Part shown: one piece after another, positions 1-10,239 of the stretch
Numbering within the stretch: the stretch's first letter is position 1
Layout: every line of letters begins with the position of its first letter
Assembly: GCF_018332715.1 (NCBI RefSeq)
Contig: NZ_BOQP01000050.1
Coordinates: 1-64,000 of the forward strand
DNA length: 64,000 nucleotides
DNA from: Winogradskya consettensis
GTDB lineage: Bacteria > Actinomycetota > Actinomycetes > Mycobacteriales > Micromonosporaceae
Direction: 5' to 3'
The notes under the pieces: generated by a model
Database searches by the model: none
Seen by the model: only the letters and a program-made list of their open reading frames with translations
What the model was told of the DNA's origin: nothing
Made by a program: the position numbers and the translations under genes

Positions 1-3000
1 GCCCCGCTGGCGGGCGAACTCCACGAACGTGCCGGGACCTGCCATGACCGTGACGCCGCCGGCGAGGGCCAGATCACACTCCCCCGACCGCAACGCGTTC
101 GCAGCCAGGTGCAGGGCGACCAGCGACGACGAGCACGCGGTGTCCACGGTCACCGCAGGGCCCTCGAGGCCGAACGTGTAGGAGATGCGCCCGGAGACGA
201 CGCTGGAGGTGTTGCCCGCGAGCAGGAATCCCTCGAATTCCTCCGGTGCCTGCCGGAGCCGGGACGCGTAGTCGTCGTACATCGCGCCGACGAACACCCC
301 GGTGCGGCTGCCGCGGACGGTCGCCGGGTCGATCGCGGCGTTCTCGAACGTCTCCCACGTGGTCTCCAGCAACAGCCGCTGCTGGGGATCGGTGGCGGTC
401 GCCTCGCGCGGGGACATGTCGAAGAACTCCCGGTCGAAGCGGCCGGCGTCGTGCAGGAATCCGCCCTCGCGGGTGTACGAGGTGCCGGTCCGCGCCGGGT
501 CCGGGTCGTAGAGCGCGTCGAGGTCCCAGCCACGGTTGTCCGGGAACCCGCTGACGGCGTCCGTGCCGGTCGCCACGAGGCGCCACAGATCGTCGGGGGA
601 CGCGACGCCGCCCGGGTAGCGGCACGCCATTCCCACGATCACAATCGGGTCGTCGTCATGTGCGACGCCGGTGGCCGCGACGGTCTCGGCAGCGTCGCCC
701 GGGCCGGCCAGGTGCTCCACGAGGTGCCGGGCCATGGCGCCAGGAGACGGGTGGTCGAACACGACGGTGGTGGACAGGGTGATCCCCGTGGCGGCGGTGA
801 GCCGGTTGCGCAGCTCCACGGCGGCCAGCGAGTCGAAACCCGCGTCGCGGAAGGAGCGCTGGGCGTCCATCGCGCGGGCGTCGCTGTGGCCCAGCACTGC
901 TGCGGCTACCTCGCGGACGCGCAGCAGCACCGCGTCGTACCAGCCGGTGCGGGGCAGCCTGCCGATCTGCGCGACCCAGGCCGGTACGGCGCCCCCACCG
1001 GCCGTGACTGCGGTGCGCCGGGGGCGGGTGGTGGCAAGGCCCCGCAGCATCCCGGCGGTCTGGTCGTCGCCGGTGATGAGCCGGGCCTGATCGAGTGCGA
1101 CCGGTACGAGCAGAGCCGCGGTGTCGTCGAGCGCGGCGTCGAACATCGCGAGGCCCTGTTCAGGGGTCAGGGGCAGCACGCCGCTGCGGGCCCAGCGGGA
1201 CAGATCCGCGGCGGAGAGCGTGGCGCCCATGCCGTGGGTGCTGTCCCACAGCCCCCAGGCCAGCGACGTGGCGGGCAGCCCTTCGGCGGACCGGCGGGAC
1301 GCGAGCGCGTCGAGGTAGCTGTTGGCGGCGGCGTAGTTGGCCTGCCCCGGGGTGCCGAGCAGGCCGGAGATCGAGGAGAACAGGACGAACGCGGTGAGCG
1401 GCAGGTCGCGGGTCAGCTCGTGCAGGTGCCACGCGGCCTCGGTCTTGGGGCGCATCACGGTGCCGAGCTGGTCCTCGGTGAGCGACGTGACGACGGCGTC
1501 GCTGAGGACGCCGGCGGTGTGCACGACAGCCGTCAGCGGATGCTCGGCGGGGACAGTGGCCAGCAGGGACCCGAGAGCGTCACGGTCCGTGGCATCGCAG
1601 GCCGCGATCGTGACATCGGCGCCGAGCCCGGTGAGTTCGGCGGCGAGCGCCTCGGCACCGGGGGCGGCGGGACCACGGCGGCTGCTGAGCAGCAGGTGCC
1701 GGATCCCGTGCCGGGTCACCAGATGCCGGGCCAGCAGAGCGCCGAGGCCCGCGGTACCGCCGGTGATCAGAACGGTGCCGTTGCTGTCGAGGGTGACGGG
1801 GTTCCCGCCGTGGCGGCTGCGGGTCAGCCGGGGTGCGAAGAGCTTGCCGTCGCGGACCGCCAGTTGCTGTTCGCCGGTCGCGGCGGCGACGGCGAGCAGG
1901 CCGGTGCCGGCACCCGGTTCGAGATCCACGACCTGGATCCGGCCGGGGTGCTCGGAGGCGACCGTCCGCAGCAGTCCCCACAGTGGAGCCTGGGCCAGGC
2001 CGGGTACGGTATCGCCGGGATCGGCCGCGACCGCCCCGGTCGTGGCGACGAGAAGCCGGGACCCGTCGGGCCCGGCGGAAGCCAGCCATCGCTGCACCAG
2101 ACGCAGGACCCGGGCGGTGAGCGCGAGAGCCTGCGCGGGATCATCACCGTTATCAGGTCCCTCGACGAGGAACCGGGGAAGGTGGTCGCCCTCCGCGGAC
2201 GTCAGGTCGTCAGCGTCCGTCAGGTCCACCCACGGCAACGTGGCGGGCTCGGGGTGCGGCACCGGTTGCCAGGCGACCGCGTACACCGGCGGGCGGGTCT
2301 GCGCGGCGATCCGGTCGAGCGGGACGGGCCGCAACGACAGGCTGTCGACGGTAGCCACCGGCTCACCGGCCGGGTCGGCGAGTGTCACCGTGACCGTGTC
2401 GGCGCCGGCCGGGGTCAGGCGGGCGCGCATTGCGGTGGCGCCGACCGCGGACAACCGGGCCCCGGTGACGGAGAACGGGAGCCGGATCTCCCCGGGCTCG
2501 CTGCGCCCTGCGGCGTCGAGGACCAGGGCGTGCAGCACGGCGTCGAACAGCGCCGGGTGGATACCGAATCCTGGGGCCGTGGACAGCAGGGGCTCCGGCA
2601 GGCGTACCTCGGCGAGCAGATCGCCGTCGTGACGCCAGGCAGCGGTGAGTCCCTGGAACGCAGGCCCGTAGCGGTAGCCGAGGTCGGCCAGCCGGGGATA
2701 CAGATCGGCGAGCGGGAGCGGCTCGGCCCCCGCCGGCGGCCATGGTCCGGTGAGGACGTCGTCGGGCACCGTAGCGGTCGCGGCGGTGAGCCTGCCTGAT
2801 GCGTGCCGGGTCCACTCCTGCGCGACGTCCGGGGCCTTGCTGTCGTGCTCGGCCCGGGAGTGCACGGTGAACGCCCGCGCCCCGTCCGTTGCGGCGGCGC
2901 CGACGACGATCTGCAGCCGTCGCGGGCCGGTGGCGGCGAGTATCAGGGGCGCCTCCAGCGTGAGATCGGCGACCTGGGGCAGTCCGGCGCGGTCGCCGAC

Positions 3001-6000
3001 GGTCATGGCCAGTTCGAGCATCGCGGTGGCCGGCAGCAGCACGGTGTCGCCGATGGCATGGTCGGCGAGCCACGGATGCGATCGCAGCGAGAGCCGGTTG
3101 CTGAACACCGTCTCGTCGCGATCGGCGATCTCGACGGACCCGGCGAGCAGCGGATGGGCGGCCGGGTCGAACCCGAGGCTACGGGGGTCCGCGGGGGGTT
3201 GCGCCGCGAGCCAGAGACGCTCGTGCTGGAACGCGTACGTGGGCAGGTCGACCGTGCGGGCACCGGGGAAGAACGCGGCGAGGTCGACCGGGGCGCCGCC
3301 CGCGAACGCCCGCGCCAGTGCGGTGGTGAACGCCCGGCGCTCGTCCTGACCGGCACGCAGCAGTGCGACGGCGGTCAGCTGGCCGGCGGGTGCCGATTCC
3401 TGCGCCATCGCAGCGAGGACGGCGTCCGGGCCGGCTTCCACGACGACGGTGACCTGCTCGGCGTGCAGGGTCGTGAGGACGTCGTGGAAGCGGACTGTGC
3501 CGCGCAGCTGGCGTACCCAGTAATCGGGGGTGGCGAGTTCCTCGGTTGTGGCGATCGTCCCGGTCACGGTGGAGACCAGCGGGATGACCGGTTCGTGGAA
3601 TGTGACCCCGGCGGCGACCCTGCGGAATTCGTCCAGTACGGGATCCATGTGCGCGGAGTGGAACGCGTGGCTCACCGGGAGCCGGCGTACCCCCCGTCCC
3701 CGCTGTTTCCATGCGTCCGCCACCCGTTCGACGGCCGGGGCATCGCCGGAGATGACCACCGCCGTGGGACCGTTGATCGCGGCGAGTGACACCTGGTCCT
3801 CGAGTCCGGCCAGGGCGGCGCGCATCTCGTCCTCGGTGGCCCGGACCGCGATCATCGCGCCGCCCCCGGGTGCTGTCTGCATGAGACGGCCCCGGGCGGC
3901 GACCAGTTCGGCGGCGTCCGGCAGCGACAGCACACCCGCCACGTGCGCGGCGGCCAGCTCACCGATCGAGTGCCCGGCGACGAGGTCGGCCCCGAGTCCG
4001 TGCCGTTCGGCCAGCCGGAAGAGGGCGACCTCCACGGCGAACAGGGCGGGCTGGGTGTAGCGGGTGTGGTCCAGCAGGGCAGCGTCGGGCGTACCCGGGG
4101 CGGCGAACAGTACGTCTCGCAGTGGCCGGTCGAGGTGGACGTCGAGTGCCGACACCGCCTCGTCGAACGCCGCGGCGAACGCCGGCACGGTGGCGGCGAG
4201 GTCCCGGCCCATCGCGAGGCGTTGCGACCCCTGGCCGGTGAACAGCACGGCGGTGCGCGTACCGGAGCGGACGCCGGTTGCGGTTGCTCCTTCGGCTACG
4301 GCGGTCAGGCCGGCCAGCAGTTCCGCGCGGTTCTCGCCGACGACGGCAGCCCGGTGATCGAACGCGGCCCGGTTGCGGGCGAGGGAGAGACCGACGTCGG
4401 CGGGGGCGAGGTCCGGCCGCTCCGCGAGCCAGGCGTGCAACCGCGTGGCCTGTGCCCGCAGGGCGGTCCCGCTGCGAGCGGCGATGATCCAGGGCACCGC
4501 TACTGCCTCGCGCTCGACTGCCTCGCGCTCGACGACGGCGGTGGGCTCGACGGATTCGACGATCAGGTGGGCGTTGGTGCCGCTGATGCCGAACGAGGAG
4601 ATCGCGGCGCGCAACGGCCGGTCCCGGTGCGGCCAGGGCGTCGCCGCGGTGACCAGTGACACCGTCCCGGACGACCAGTCGACGTGCGGGGTGGGGGTGC
4701 CGGGATGCGGTGGGTTCGGTACCGCCCGGTGCCGCATGGCCTGCACCATCGTGATGATCCCGGCGACACCCGCGGCGGCCTGGGTGTGGCCGATGTTGGC
4801 CTTGACCGAGCCCAGCAGGAGAGGGTCGGCGTCGTCGCGGCCGGCGCCGTAGGTGGCGATGATCGCCTCGGCCTCGATCGGGTCGCCGAGCGGGGTGCCG
4901 GTGCCGTGCGCCTCGACGACGTCGATGTCGGTACCGGTCAGACCGGCGTTCGCGAGCGCCTGGCGGATCACCCGCTGCTGGGAAGGGCCGTGGGGTGCGG
5001 TGAGGCCGTTGGAGGCACCGTCCTGGTTGATCGCCGAACCGCGGACGACGGCGAGGACCTGGTGACCGAGGCGCTCGGCGTCGCTGAGCCGCTCGAGCAC
5101 GAGCACGCCCACGCCTTCGGACCAGCCGGTGCCGTCGGCTCCGGCCGAGAACGGTTTGCACCGTCCGTCCGGTGCCAGCCCGCGCTGGCGGGAGAACTCG
5201 ACGAACATGCCGGGTGCGGCCATGACGGTGACGCCGCCGGCGAGCGCCAGGGTGCTCTCCCCGGAGCGCAGCGACTGTGCCGCCAGGTGCACGGCGACCA
5301 GCGATGAGGAGCAGGCGGTGTCCACGGTGAGGGCGGGGCCGACCAGGCCGAGTTCGTACGCGACCCGGCCGGAGATCACGCTGGGCGCGCCCCCGGTCAG
5401 CACGTTGCCCTCGACATTGCCGGGGGCTTCGTGCATCCGCGGGCCGTAGTCCAGCGACGTCGCGCCGACGAAGACGCCGGTGCGGGTTCCGGCCAGGTCG
5501 TCGGGGCGCAGCCCGGCGCGTTCGACCGCCTCCCACGCGGTCTCCAGCAGCTGCCGTTGCTGCGGGTCCATGGCGAGGGCCTCGCGCGGCGAGATGCCGA
5601 AGAACGCGGCGTCGAACGCGGCGGCGTCGTGCAGGAAGCCGCCGTGGCGTACGTAGCTGCGCCCGGACCTGGCCGCGTCGGCGTCGACCAGGTCCTCCGG
5701 CCAGCCACGGTCCGCGGGGAATTCGCTGATGGCATCGCCGCCGGCCGCGACGAGGTCCCACAGGTCCTCGGGGGACCGGACGTCGCCGGGATAGCGGCAC
5801 GCCATGGCGACGATCGCGATGGGTTCCGCGTCGGTGGCCACCTCGGCCACCGTGGTGCCGGTCGCGGCGGCGCCGGTACCGTCGAGCAGCTCCTCGAGGT
5901 GCTGTGCCAGCGCCCACGGCGTGGGGTGGTCGAACAGCAGGCTGCCGGGAAGCCGCAGGCCGGTCGCCACGGCCAGGCGGTCGCGCAGTTCGACGGACAT

Positions 6001-8853
6001 CAGCGAGTCGAAGCCGAGGTCCCGGAACGGCAGGCGCAGCTCCACCCGCCGGTCGGCCGGGTACTCCAGAACCGCCGCAACGTGCTCGGTCACCAGGGAT
6101 GTGCTCGGCGTACGGCGGGCGTCGGCCGGGCGTACGGCGGCCGGGCGGACAGGGCGGGCGGGGGTCGTGTCGTCGAACCAGTACCGCTCGCGTTGGAAGG
6201 CGTAGGTGGGCAGGTCCACGCGGCGTGCGGTGGTGCCGGCGTACACCTCGGCCCAGTCGACGGTGGCGCCGTTGACGAACAGGATGGCCAAAGCGGCCAT
6301 GACGGCGGCGGGTTCGGACCGCTGGTCGCGCAGGGCCGCCACCACGGTCCGTTGCGGCTCGTCGGGGAGACAGCCACGGACCAGTCCGGACAGTACGCTG
6401 CCGGGGCCGGCCTCCACGAACATGGTGACACCGGCGGCGTCCAGGGTCGCGACCGCGTCGGCGAACCGTACGGGCAGGACTGCCTGCTCCGTCCAGTACC
6501 GCACCGAGGTCCACCGTTCGTCGGGCAGCGTGCCGCCGGTGACGGTCGAGACGATCGTGATGGCCGGAGCATGGAACTCGAGGCTCGCGACGACGCGGGC
6601 GAAGTCGTCGAGCATCGGCTCCATCATCGGCGAGTGGAACGCGTGCGAGACCGTCAACGGCCGGGCCTGCCATCCGTTCTCCGTGCAGGCGGCGGCGACC
6701 TCGTCGACGGCGTCGTGCTCGCCGGACACCACCACCGAGTGGGGGCCGTTGACGGCGGCGATCCCGGCCGGGCTGTCCAGCCGCTCCAGCAGCACGGTGA
6801 CGTCCTGCTCGGTGGCTCGTACGGCCAGCATCGCTCCGCTCGGCAAGGCGTCCATGAGGGAGCCACGCGCCACGACCAGCCGTACGGCGTCGGCGAGGGA
6901 GAGGACCCCGGCGACGTGCGCGGCGGCGATCTCACCCACGGAATGACCGGCGAGAATGTCGGGACGGACGCCGAGGGAGGACAGCAGCCGGGCGGTGGCG
7001 ACCTCGACGGCGAACAGCGCGATCTGCGTGTAGCGGGTGCGTTCCAGCAGGGCGGCATCGGGGGTTCCGGCAGCGGCGGTCAGCACCGTGCGCAGCGGGC
7101 GGTCCAGCAGGGGGTCGGCCAGCGCGCAGATCTCGTCCAGGGCTGCGGCGAAGACGGGGAACGCAGCGGCCAGCTCGCTTCCCATTCCGGGTCGCTGGGC
7201 GCCCTGCCCGGTGAACAGCAGTGCGGTCGTGCCTGCGGGACTGGCTGCGACGCCCGTGGTCACACCGGCGCCGTCACCGAGGTCGCGCACCTTGTCGAGG
7301 CCGGCCAGCAGCTGGGCACGGTCCCCGAGGATCACCGCCCGGTGCTCGTGCCAGGACCGGCCGGTGAGCGACCGGCCGACGTCGGCCGCCGACAGGGTGT
7401 CGTCGGCCCGGACGCGCTCCGCGAGCCGCGCGACCTGGGCACGCAGGGCGGTCTCGCTGCGCGCGGTCACCACCCACGGGACCGGCAACCCGGGGGCAGC
7501 GGGCCGTCCGGCCGATTCGGGGCCGGACGCGGGGGCCGGGCTCTCGGCGACCACCACGTGGCAGTTGGTGCCCCCCATCCCGAACGAGCTGACGCCGGCG
7601 AGCAGCGGACGGGAGGGGTCCGGCCAGGCGGTCACGGTCCGCTGCACCGTCAGGTTGAGCTCCTCGAGCGGGATCCGGGGGTTGACCCGCTCGAAGTTGA
7701 TGCTCGGCGGGATCTCCCGGTGGCCGATGGCGAGCAGGGTCTTGATCAGCCCGACCAGCCCGGCGGCACCTTCGAGATGACCGACGTTGGTCTTGACCGA
7801 GCCGACGGGAAGCGGGTCGCCCGGCGCGCGGGCGGCGCCGAGGACGGCGCCGAGCGCGGCCGCCTCGATCGGGTCCCCGACGGGTGTGCCGGTGCCGTGC
7901 AGTTCGACGTACTGCACGGCGGCGGGGTCGACGCCGGCCTGGTCGTAGGCCTGCCGCAGCACCCGTTGCTGAGCTTCGGCGCTGGGCACGGTGAGCCCGG
8001 CCGTGGAGCCGTCGTTGTTGACGGCACTGCCGGCGATCACGCCGTGCACGCGGTCGCCGTCGGCGAGCGCCTGGCGCAGTGTCTTGAGCACGACGACCGC
8101 GCCGCCCTCGCCCCGGACGTAGCCGTCCGCGCGATCGTCGAAGGTGTAGCAACGCCCGGACGCCGACAGGCCGCCGAAACGCTCGGCGCTGATGGCCCCT
8201 TCGGGCAGCAGGTTGAGGTTGACGCCGGCCACGATCGCCGCGGTGGACTCGCCGGAGCGCAGCCCGGCGCACGCGAGGTGGACGGCCACCAGTGAGGAGG
8301 ACTGCGCGGTGTCGACGGTGAGGCTTGCCCCGTGCAGACCGAACGCGTAGGAGACCCGGTTGGCGATGATGCCGCGTTGCAGGCCGACGGCGGTGTGCTG
8401 GGTGATGGCGGCCGGGCCGTGCCCGTAGAGCAGGGTCGCGTAGTCGTCGCGCAGGGTGCCTACCAGCACCGCGGTCCGGGTGCCGCGAAGTCGCCCGGCG
8501 GGGATGCCCGCGTCCTCGAGCGCTTCCGAGGCGAGCTCGAGAACCAGGCGCTGCTGCGGGTCCATGGTGGCGGCCTCGCGGGGCGAGATGCCGAAGAAGG
8601 CGGCATCGAATCCGGCCACGTCGTCGAGGAAGCCACCGGAGCGCGTACCGGGGGTGGTGTCCGGCGCCGAGTGTGCCGCCGGGATCCGGTCCTGCGGTGC
8701 CTCGCCGATGACGTCGCTGCCCTCGCGCACCAGCTCCCAGAACGCGGCAAGGTCCGGGGTCCGGGGCAGTCTGCAGGACATGCCGACGACCGCGATCGCC
8801 TCGGTCCGGTCCTCGAGTGGTGCGGTCCGGTCCGGAGAATGCTTCTTGGTCAT
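1..8853 (-). CDS. Modular type I polyketide synthase, loading module plus module 1 and start of module 2 (3' end outside window)
   Basis: One frame stays open from ATG at 8853 to the window edge, giving at least 2951 residues. Domains in order: KS1 whose active-site Cys is replaced by Gln (DTAQSSSL, Q184), so a KSQ decarboxylase; AT1 (GHSVGE, Ser ~638; HAFH ~737); ACP1 (GFDSL, Ser ~950); KS2 (DTACSSSL, Cys ~1181); AT2 (GHSIGE, Ser ~1629; HAFH); DH (His ~1932, Asp ~2104 in DAVLH); KR (GGTAGLG ~2363, LSD, catalytic Tyr ~2507 in NYAAAN); ACP2 (Ser ~2675); KS3 (Cys ~2907). KSQ plus a malonyl AT predicts an acetyl starter made by decarboxylating malonyl-ACP. Module 1 would add malonate with reduction, and dehydration if the DH works. 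LSD in the KR fits a B-type ketoreductase. There is no ER and no N-terminal docking helix, as expected for the first protein of an assembly line. The 207-bp gap to the divergent SnoaL gene should hold its promoter. Confidence 0.96.
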   Translation of the reverse strand, partial: MTKKHSPDRTAPLEDRTEAIAVVGMSCRLPRTPDLAAFWELVREGSDVIGEAPQDRIPAAHSAPDTTPGTRSGGFLDDVAGFDAAFFGISPREAATMDPQQRLVLELASEALEDAGIPAGRLRGTRTAVLVGTLRDDYATLLYGHGPAAITQHTAVGLQRGIIANRVSYAFGLHGASLTVDTAQSSSLVAVHLACAGLRSGESTAAIVAGVNLNLLPEGAISAERFGGLSASGRCYTFDDRADGYVRGEGGAVVVLKTLRQALADGDRVHGVIAGSAVNNDGSTAGLTVPSAEAQQRVLRQAYDQAGVDPAAVQYVELHGTGTPVGDPIEAAALGAVLGAARAPGDPLPVGSVKTNVGHLEGAAGLVGLIKTLLAIGHREIPPSINFERVNPRIPLEELNLTVQRTVTAWPDPSRPLLAGVSSFGMGGTNCHVVVAESPAPASGPESAGRPAAPGLPVPWVVTARSETALRAQVARLAERVRADDTLSAADVGRSLTGRSWHEHRAVILGDRAQLLAGLDKVRDLGDGAGVTTGVAASPAGTTALLFTGQGAQRPGMGSELAAAFPVFAAALDEICALADPLLDRPLRTVLTAAAGTPDAALLERTRYTQIALFAVEVATARLLSSLGVRPDILAGHSVGEIAAAHVAGVLSLADAVRLVVARGSLMDALPSGAMLAVRATEQDVTVLLERLDSPAGIAAVNGPHSVVVSGEHDAVDEVAAACTENGWQARPLTVSHAFHSPMMEPMLDDFARVVASLEFHAPAITIVSTVTGGTLPDERWTSVRYWTEQAVLPVRFADAVATLDAAGVTMFVEAGPGSVLSGLVRGCLPDEPQRTVVAALRDQRSEPAAVMAALAILFVNGATVDWAEVYAGTTARRVDLPTYAFQRERYWFDDTTPARPVRPAAVRPADARRTPSTSLVTEHVAAVLEYPADRRVELRLPFRDLGFDSLMSVELRDRLAVATGLRLPGSLLFDHPTPWALAQHLEELLDGTGAAATGTTVAEVATDAEPIAIVAMACRYPGDVRSPEDLWDLVAAGGDAISEFPADRGWPEDLVDADAARSGRSYVRHGGFLHDAAAFDAAFFGISPREALAMDPQQRQLLETAWEAVERAGLRPDDLAGTRTGVFVGATSLDYGPRMHEAPGNVEGNVLTGGAPSVISGRVAYELGLVGPALTVDTACSSSLVAVHLAAQSLRSGESTLALAGGVTVMAAPGMFVEFSRQRGLAPDGRCKPFSAGADGTGWSEGVGVLVLERLSDAERLGHQVLAVVRGSAINQDGASNGLTAPHGPSQQRVIRQALANAGLTGTDIDVVEAHGTGTPLGDPIEAEAIIATYGAGRDDADPLLLGSVKANIGHTQAAAGVAGIITMVQAMRHRAVPNPPHPGTPTPHVDWSSGTVSLVTAATPWPHRDRPLRAAISSFGISGTNAHLIVESVEPTAVVEREAVEREAVAVPWIIAARSGTALRAQATRLHAWLAERPDLAPADVGLSLARNRAAFDHRAAVVGENRAELLAGLTAVAEGATATGVRSGTRTAVLFTGQGSQRLAMGRDLAATVPAFAAAFDEAVSALDVHLDRPLRDVLFAAPGTPDAALLDHTRYTQPALFAVEVALFRLAERHGLGADLVAGHSIGELAAAHVAGVLSLPDAAELVAARGRLMQTAPGGGAMIAVRATEDEMRAALAGLEDQVSLAAINGPTAVVISGDAPAVERVADAWKQRGRGVRRLPVSHAFHSAHMDPVLDEFRRVAAGVTFHEPVIPLVSTVTGTIATTEELATPDYWVRQLRGTVRFHDVLTTLHAEQVTVVVEAGPDAVLAAMAQESAPAGQLTAVALLRAGQDERRAFTTALARAFAGGAPVDLAAFFPGARTVDLPTYAFQHERLWLAAQPPADPRSLGFDPAAHPLLAGSVEIADRDETVFSNRLSLRSHPWLADHAIGDTVLLPATAMLELAMTVGDRAGLPQVADLTLEAPLILAATGPRRLQIVVGAAATDGARAFTVHSRAEHDSKAPDVAQEWTRHASGRLTAATATVPDDVLTGPWPPAGAEPLPLADLYPRLADLGYRYGPAFQGLTAAWRHDGDLLAEVRLPEPLLSTAPGFGIHPALFDAVLHALVLDAAGRSEPGEIRLPFSVTGARLSAVGATAMRARLTPAGADTVTVTLADPAGEPVATVDSLSLRPVPLDRIAAQTRPPVYAVAWQPVPHPEPATLPWVDLTDADDLTSAEGDHLPRFLVEGPDNGDDPAQALALTARVLRLVQRWLASAGPDGSRLLVATTGAVAADPGDTVPGLAQAPLWGLLRTVASEHPGRIQVVDLEPGAGTGLLAVAAATGEQQLAVRDGKLFAPRLTRSRHGGNPVTLDSNGTVLITGGTAGLGALLARHLVTRHGIRHLLLSSRRGPAAPGAEALAAELTGLGADVTIAACDATDRDALGSLLATVPAEHPLTAVVHTAGVLSDAVVTSLTEDQLGTVMRPKTEAAWHLHELTRDLPLTAFVLFSSISGLLGTPGQANYAAANSYLDALASRRSAEGLPATSLAWGLWDSTHGMGATLSAADLSRWARSGVLPLTPEQGLAMFDAALDDTAALLVPVALDQARLITGDDQTAGMLRGLATTRPRRTAVTAGGGAVPAWVAQIGRLPRTGWYDAVLLRVREVAAAVLGHSDARAMDAQRSFRDAGFDSLAAVELRNRLTAATGITLSTTVVFDHPSPGAMARHLVEHLAGPGDAAETVAATGVAHDDDPIVIVGMACRYPGGVASPDDLWRLVATGTDAVSGFPDNRGWDLDALYDPDPARTGTSYTREGGFLHDAGRFDREFFDMSPREATATDPQQRLLLETTWETFENAAIDPATVRGSRTGVFVGAMYDDYASRLRQAPEEFEGFLLAGNTSSVVSGRISYTFGLEGPAVTVDTACSSSLVALHLAANALRSGECDLALAGGVTVMAGPGTFVEFARQRG
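4502..4531. repeat. Perfect 15-bp tandem duplication inside the PKS
   Basis: A 15-bp unit occurs twice head to tail. In the PKS frame it duplicates five residues (EREAV twice) in the linker between KS2 and AT2. It keeps the frame, so it looks like a harmless slippage event in a flexible linker. Confidence 0.9.
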
Positions 8854-9060
8854 CGACTTCCGTCGCCTTCCCTTGAGCGGTAAATCGTTCCCGTGTTCCA
8901 TTCCTAGCAGGATCCGAGCCGCACCCAAAACCCCGCAGTAATGGCTCGGTATACGCATGGTCAACGGCGCCGAGGTCACCTGATTACTCGAAGATGATCG
9001 ATGAATGAAGGCATCGCAATACCCTCGAAAAGACCGTGACGACCGTGAGTCAGGAGCGCC

Positions 9061-9459
9061 ATGACCACCAGCACACCCGATATCGAATTGACCTCCGACG
9101 CCGCGAAGCAGACCGAGATCTACGTGCGGGCGTTCAACGCCGGTGACGCCGGGAAGCTCAATCAGCTCTACACCGACGACGCCGTGTCGATCTGGGAGCC
9201 GGGCCGCCCGCTGACCGGGCAGGCACACCGGGACGCGCTCGCCGAGTTCCTCGCCCAGCGGCCGGTCATGGCCGCGACCGTGCGGCACTCGTACGTCACC
9301 GGGGACACCACGCTGCTGGTGGTGGACTGGACGATCACCACCGAGGAGGCCTCCGGCGAGAAGCAGGAACTGGCCGGGGTCGGCCTCGACGTGCTGCGCC
9401 TGGGCCCCGACGGCAAGTGGCGTTACGCGATCGACAACCCGTTCGGCGAAGAGAGCTGA
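9061..9459 (+). CDS. SnoaL-like / NTF2-fold protein (paralogue 1)
   Basis: 132 residues, with a good ribosome site (CAGGAG) 6-7 bases before the ATG. The pattern YVRAFNAGDAGKLNQLY followed by a DDA strand and a C-terminal LRLGPDGKW segment is that of small alpha+beta-barrel SnoaL-like/DUF4440 proteins. Members act as cyclases, hydroxylase helpers or isomerases in polyketide pathways, but many have no known reaction, so the substrate cannot be named. It is divergent from the PKS and is followed by a clear paralogue in the same direction. Both belong to the cluster by position. Expression from the shared PKS/SnoaL intergenic region is likely. Confidence 0.8.
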   Translation: MTTSTPDIELTSDAAKQTEIYVRAFNAGDAGKLNQLYTDDAVSIWEPGRPLTGQAHRDALAEFLAQRPVMAATVRHSYVTGDTTLLVVDWTITTEEASGEKQELAGVGLDVLRLGPDGKWRYAIDNPFGEES

Positions 9460-9757
9460 ACCATTTCCGGCACCCACCCACTTCGAAGTAAGTAATTGCC
9501 CGGAACGGGCACTGCGGCCACAATCGGATGAGCGCAGCGCCCGAATACATCGGCTGGCTCTCCGCCCACCCCGAAAGCCGCGGTACGACGATGCCCTGAT
9601 CTGCCGCGGCGTCAGGACCTCGGCATGCGAACCCCCGCGCGTGCCGGGGTCCTGACAATTAACGGCCCGGCCGGGACGCGATTACCGCCAGATGAACGAC
9701 CGATTCGGCGCCGCTGTTAGCGTCGGCGCTGCCCTCCTTGAGATCGGAGCCTGATCC

Positions 9758-10171
9758 ATGACCAGCACCATCGACCTGCAGAACCTCGACCTGACCGGCG
9801 ACCCCGACGTCCAGAACGACGTCTTCCTGGCCGCGTTCAACTCGGGCGACGGCGCGATCTTCGACTCGCTCTACCGCGACGACGCCATCTCGAACCTCTC
9901 GGGTGGCCCGCTGACCGGTGCCGAGCGGACCGCGGCCATCAAGGCCTTCCTGGCCACCGGCCCGACTCTCAAGTCGACGGTCAAGCACGCGTACTCCACG
10001 TCCGACACCTCCCTGATCATCGTCGACTACGACCTCGTGCTCTCCGACGAGGACGGCAAGCGGGTACGGATCCAGGGCACATGCACCGACGTGCTGCGCC
10101 TCGGCGCGGACGGCAAGTGGATGATGGCCATCGACCGGCCCGTCGCCGACTCGCTGCCGCAGCCGATCTGA
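9758..10171 (+). CDS. SnoaL-like / NTF2-fold protein (paralogue 2)
   Basis: 137 residues. It resembles the upstream gene along its length: FLAAFNSGDGAIFDSLY, DDAISNL, PLTGAERTAAIKAFL and VLRLGADGKW match the corresponding segments, so the pair arose by duplication. The reaction is unknown. A 298-bp gap without a recognisable gene separates the two. That gap holds only a weak C/G-rich inverted repeat near 9630-9650 and may contain a separate promoter. The gene ends shortly before a strong terminator shared with the convergent carboxylase gene. Confidence 0.78.
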   Translation: MTSTIDLQNLDLTGDPDVQNDVFLAAFNSGDGAIFDSLYRDDAISNLSGGPLTGAERTAAIKAFLATGPTLKSTVKHAYSTSDTSLIIVDYDLVLSDEDGKRVRIQGTCTDVLRLGADGKWMMAIDRPVADSLPQPI

Positions 10172-10190
10172 GCCGGCGGCAGCCCGAACG

Positions 10191-10227
10191 AAAGTCCTCC
10201 CCCGGCGATGCGCCGGGGGAGGACTTT
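10191..10227. terminator. Bidirectional intrinsic terminator
   Basis: A perfect 17-bp stem (AAAGTCCTCCCCCGGCG and its complement) with a 3-base loop. It runs into T on the plus strand and, by symmetry of its A/T ends, into T on the minus strand. It lies between the convergent SnoaL gene (ends 10171) and carboxylase beta gene (ends 10240), so it can stop transcription from both sides. Confidence 0.92.
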
Positions 10228-10239
10228 TTGGTGTCGCGG

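Noticed and set aside
109..2799. A 896-codon open frame on the plus strand inside the PKS, and similar ones at 5431-8295 (plus) and 3959-6673 (minus, wrong frame)
   Set aside because: The PKS frame shows continuous domains over the same DNA; the others are Arg/Gly-rich with no motif.
9460..9757. Possible small gene between the two SnoaL-like genes
   Set aside because: No start with a ribosome site and no recognisable product; treated as intergenic.
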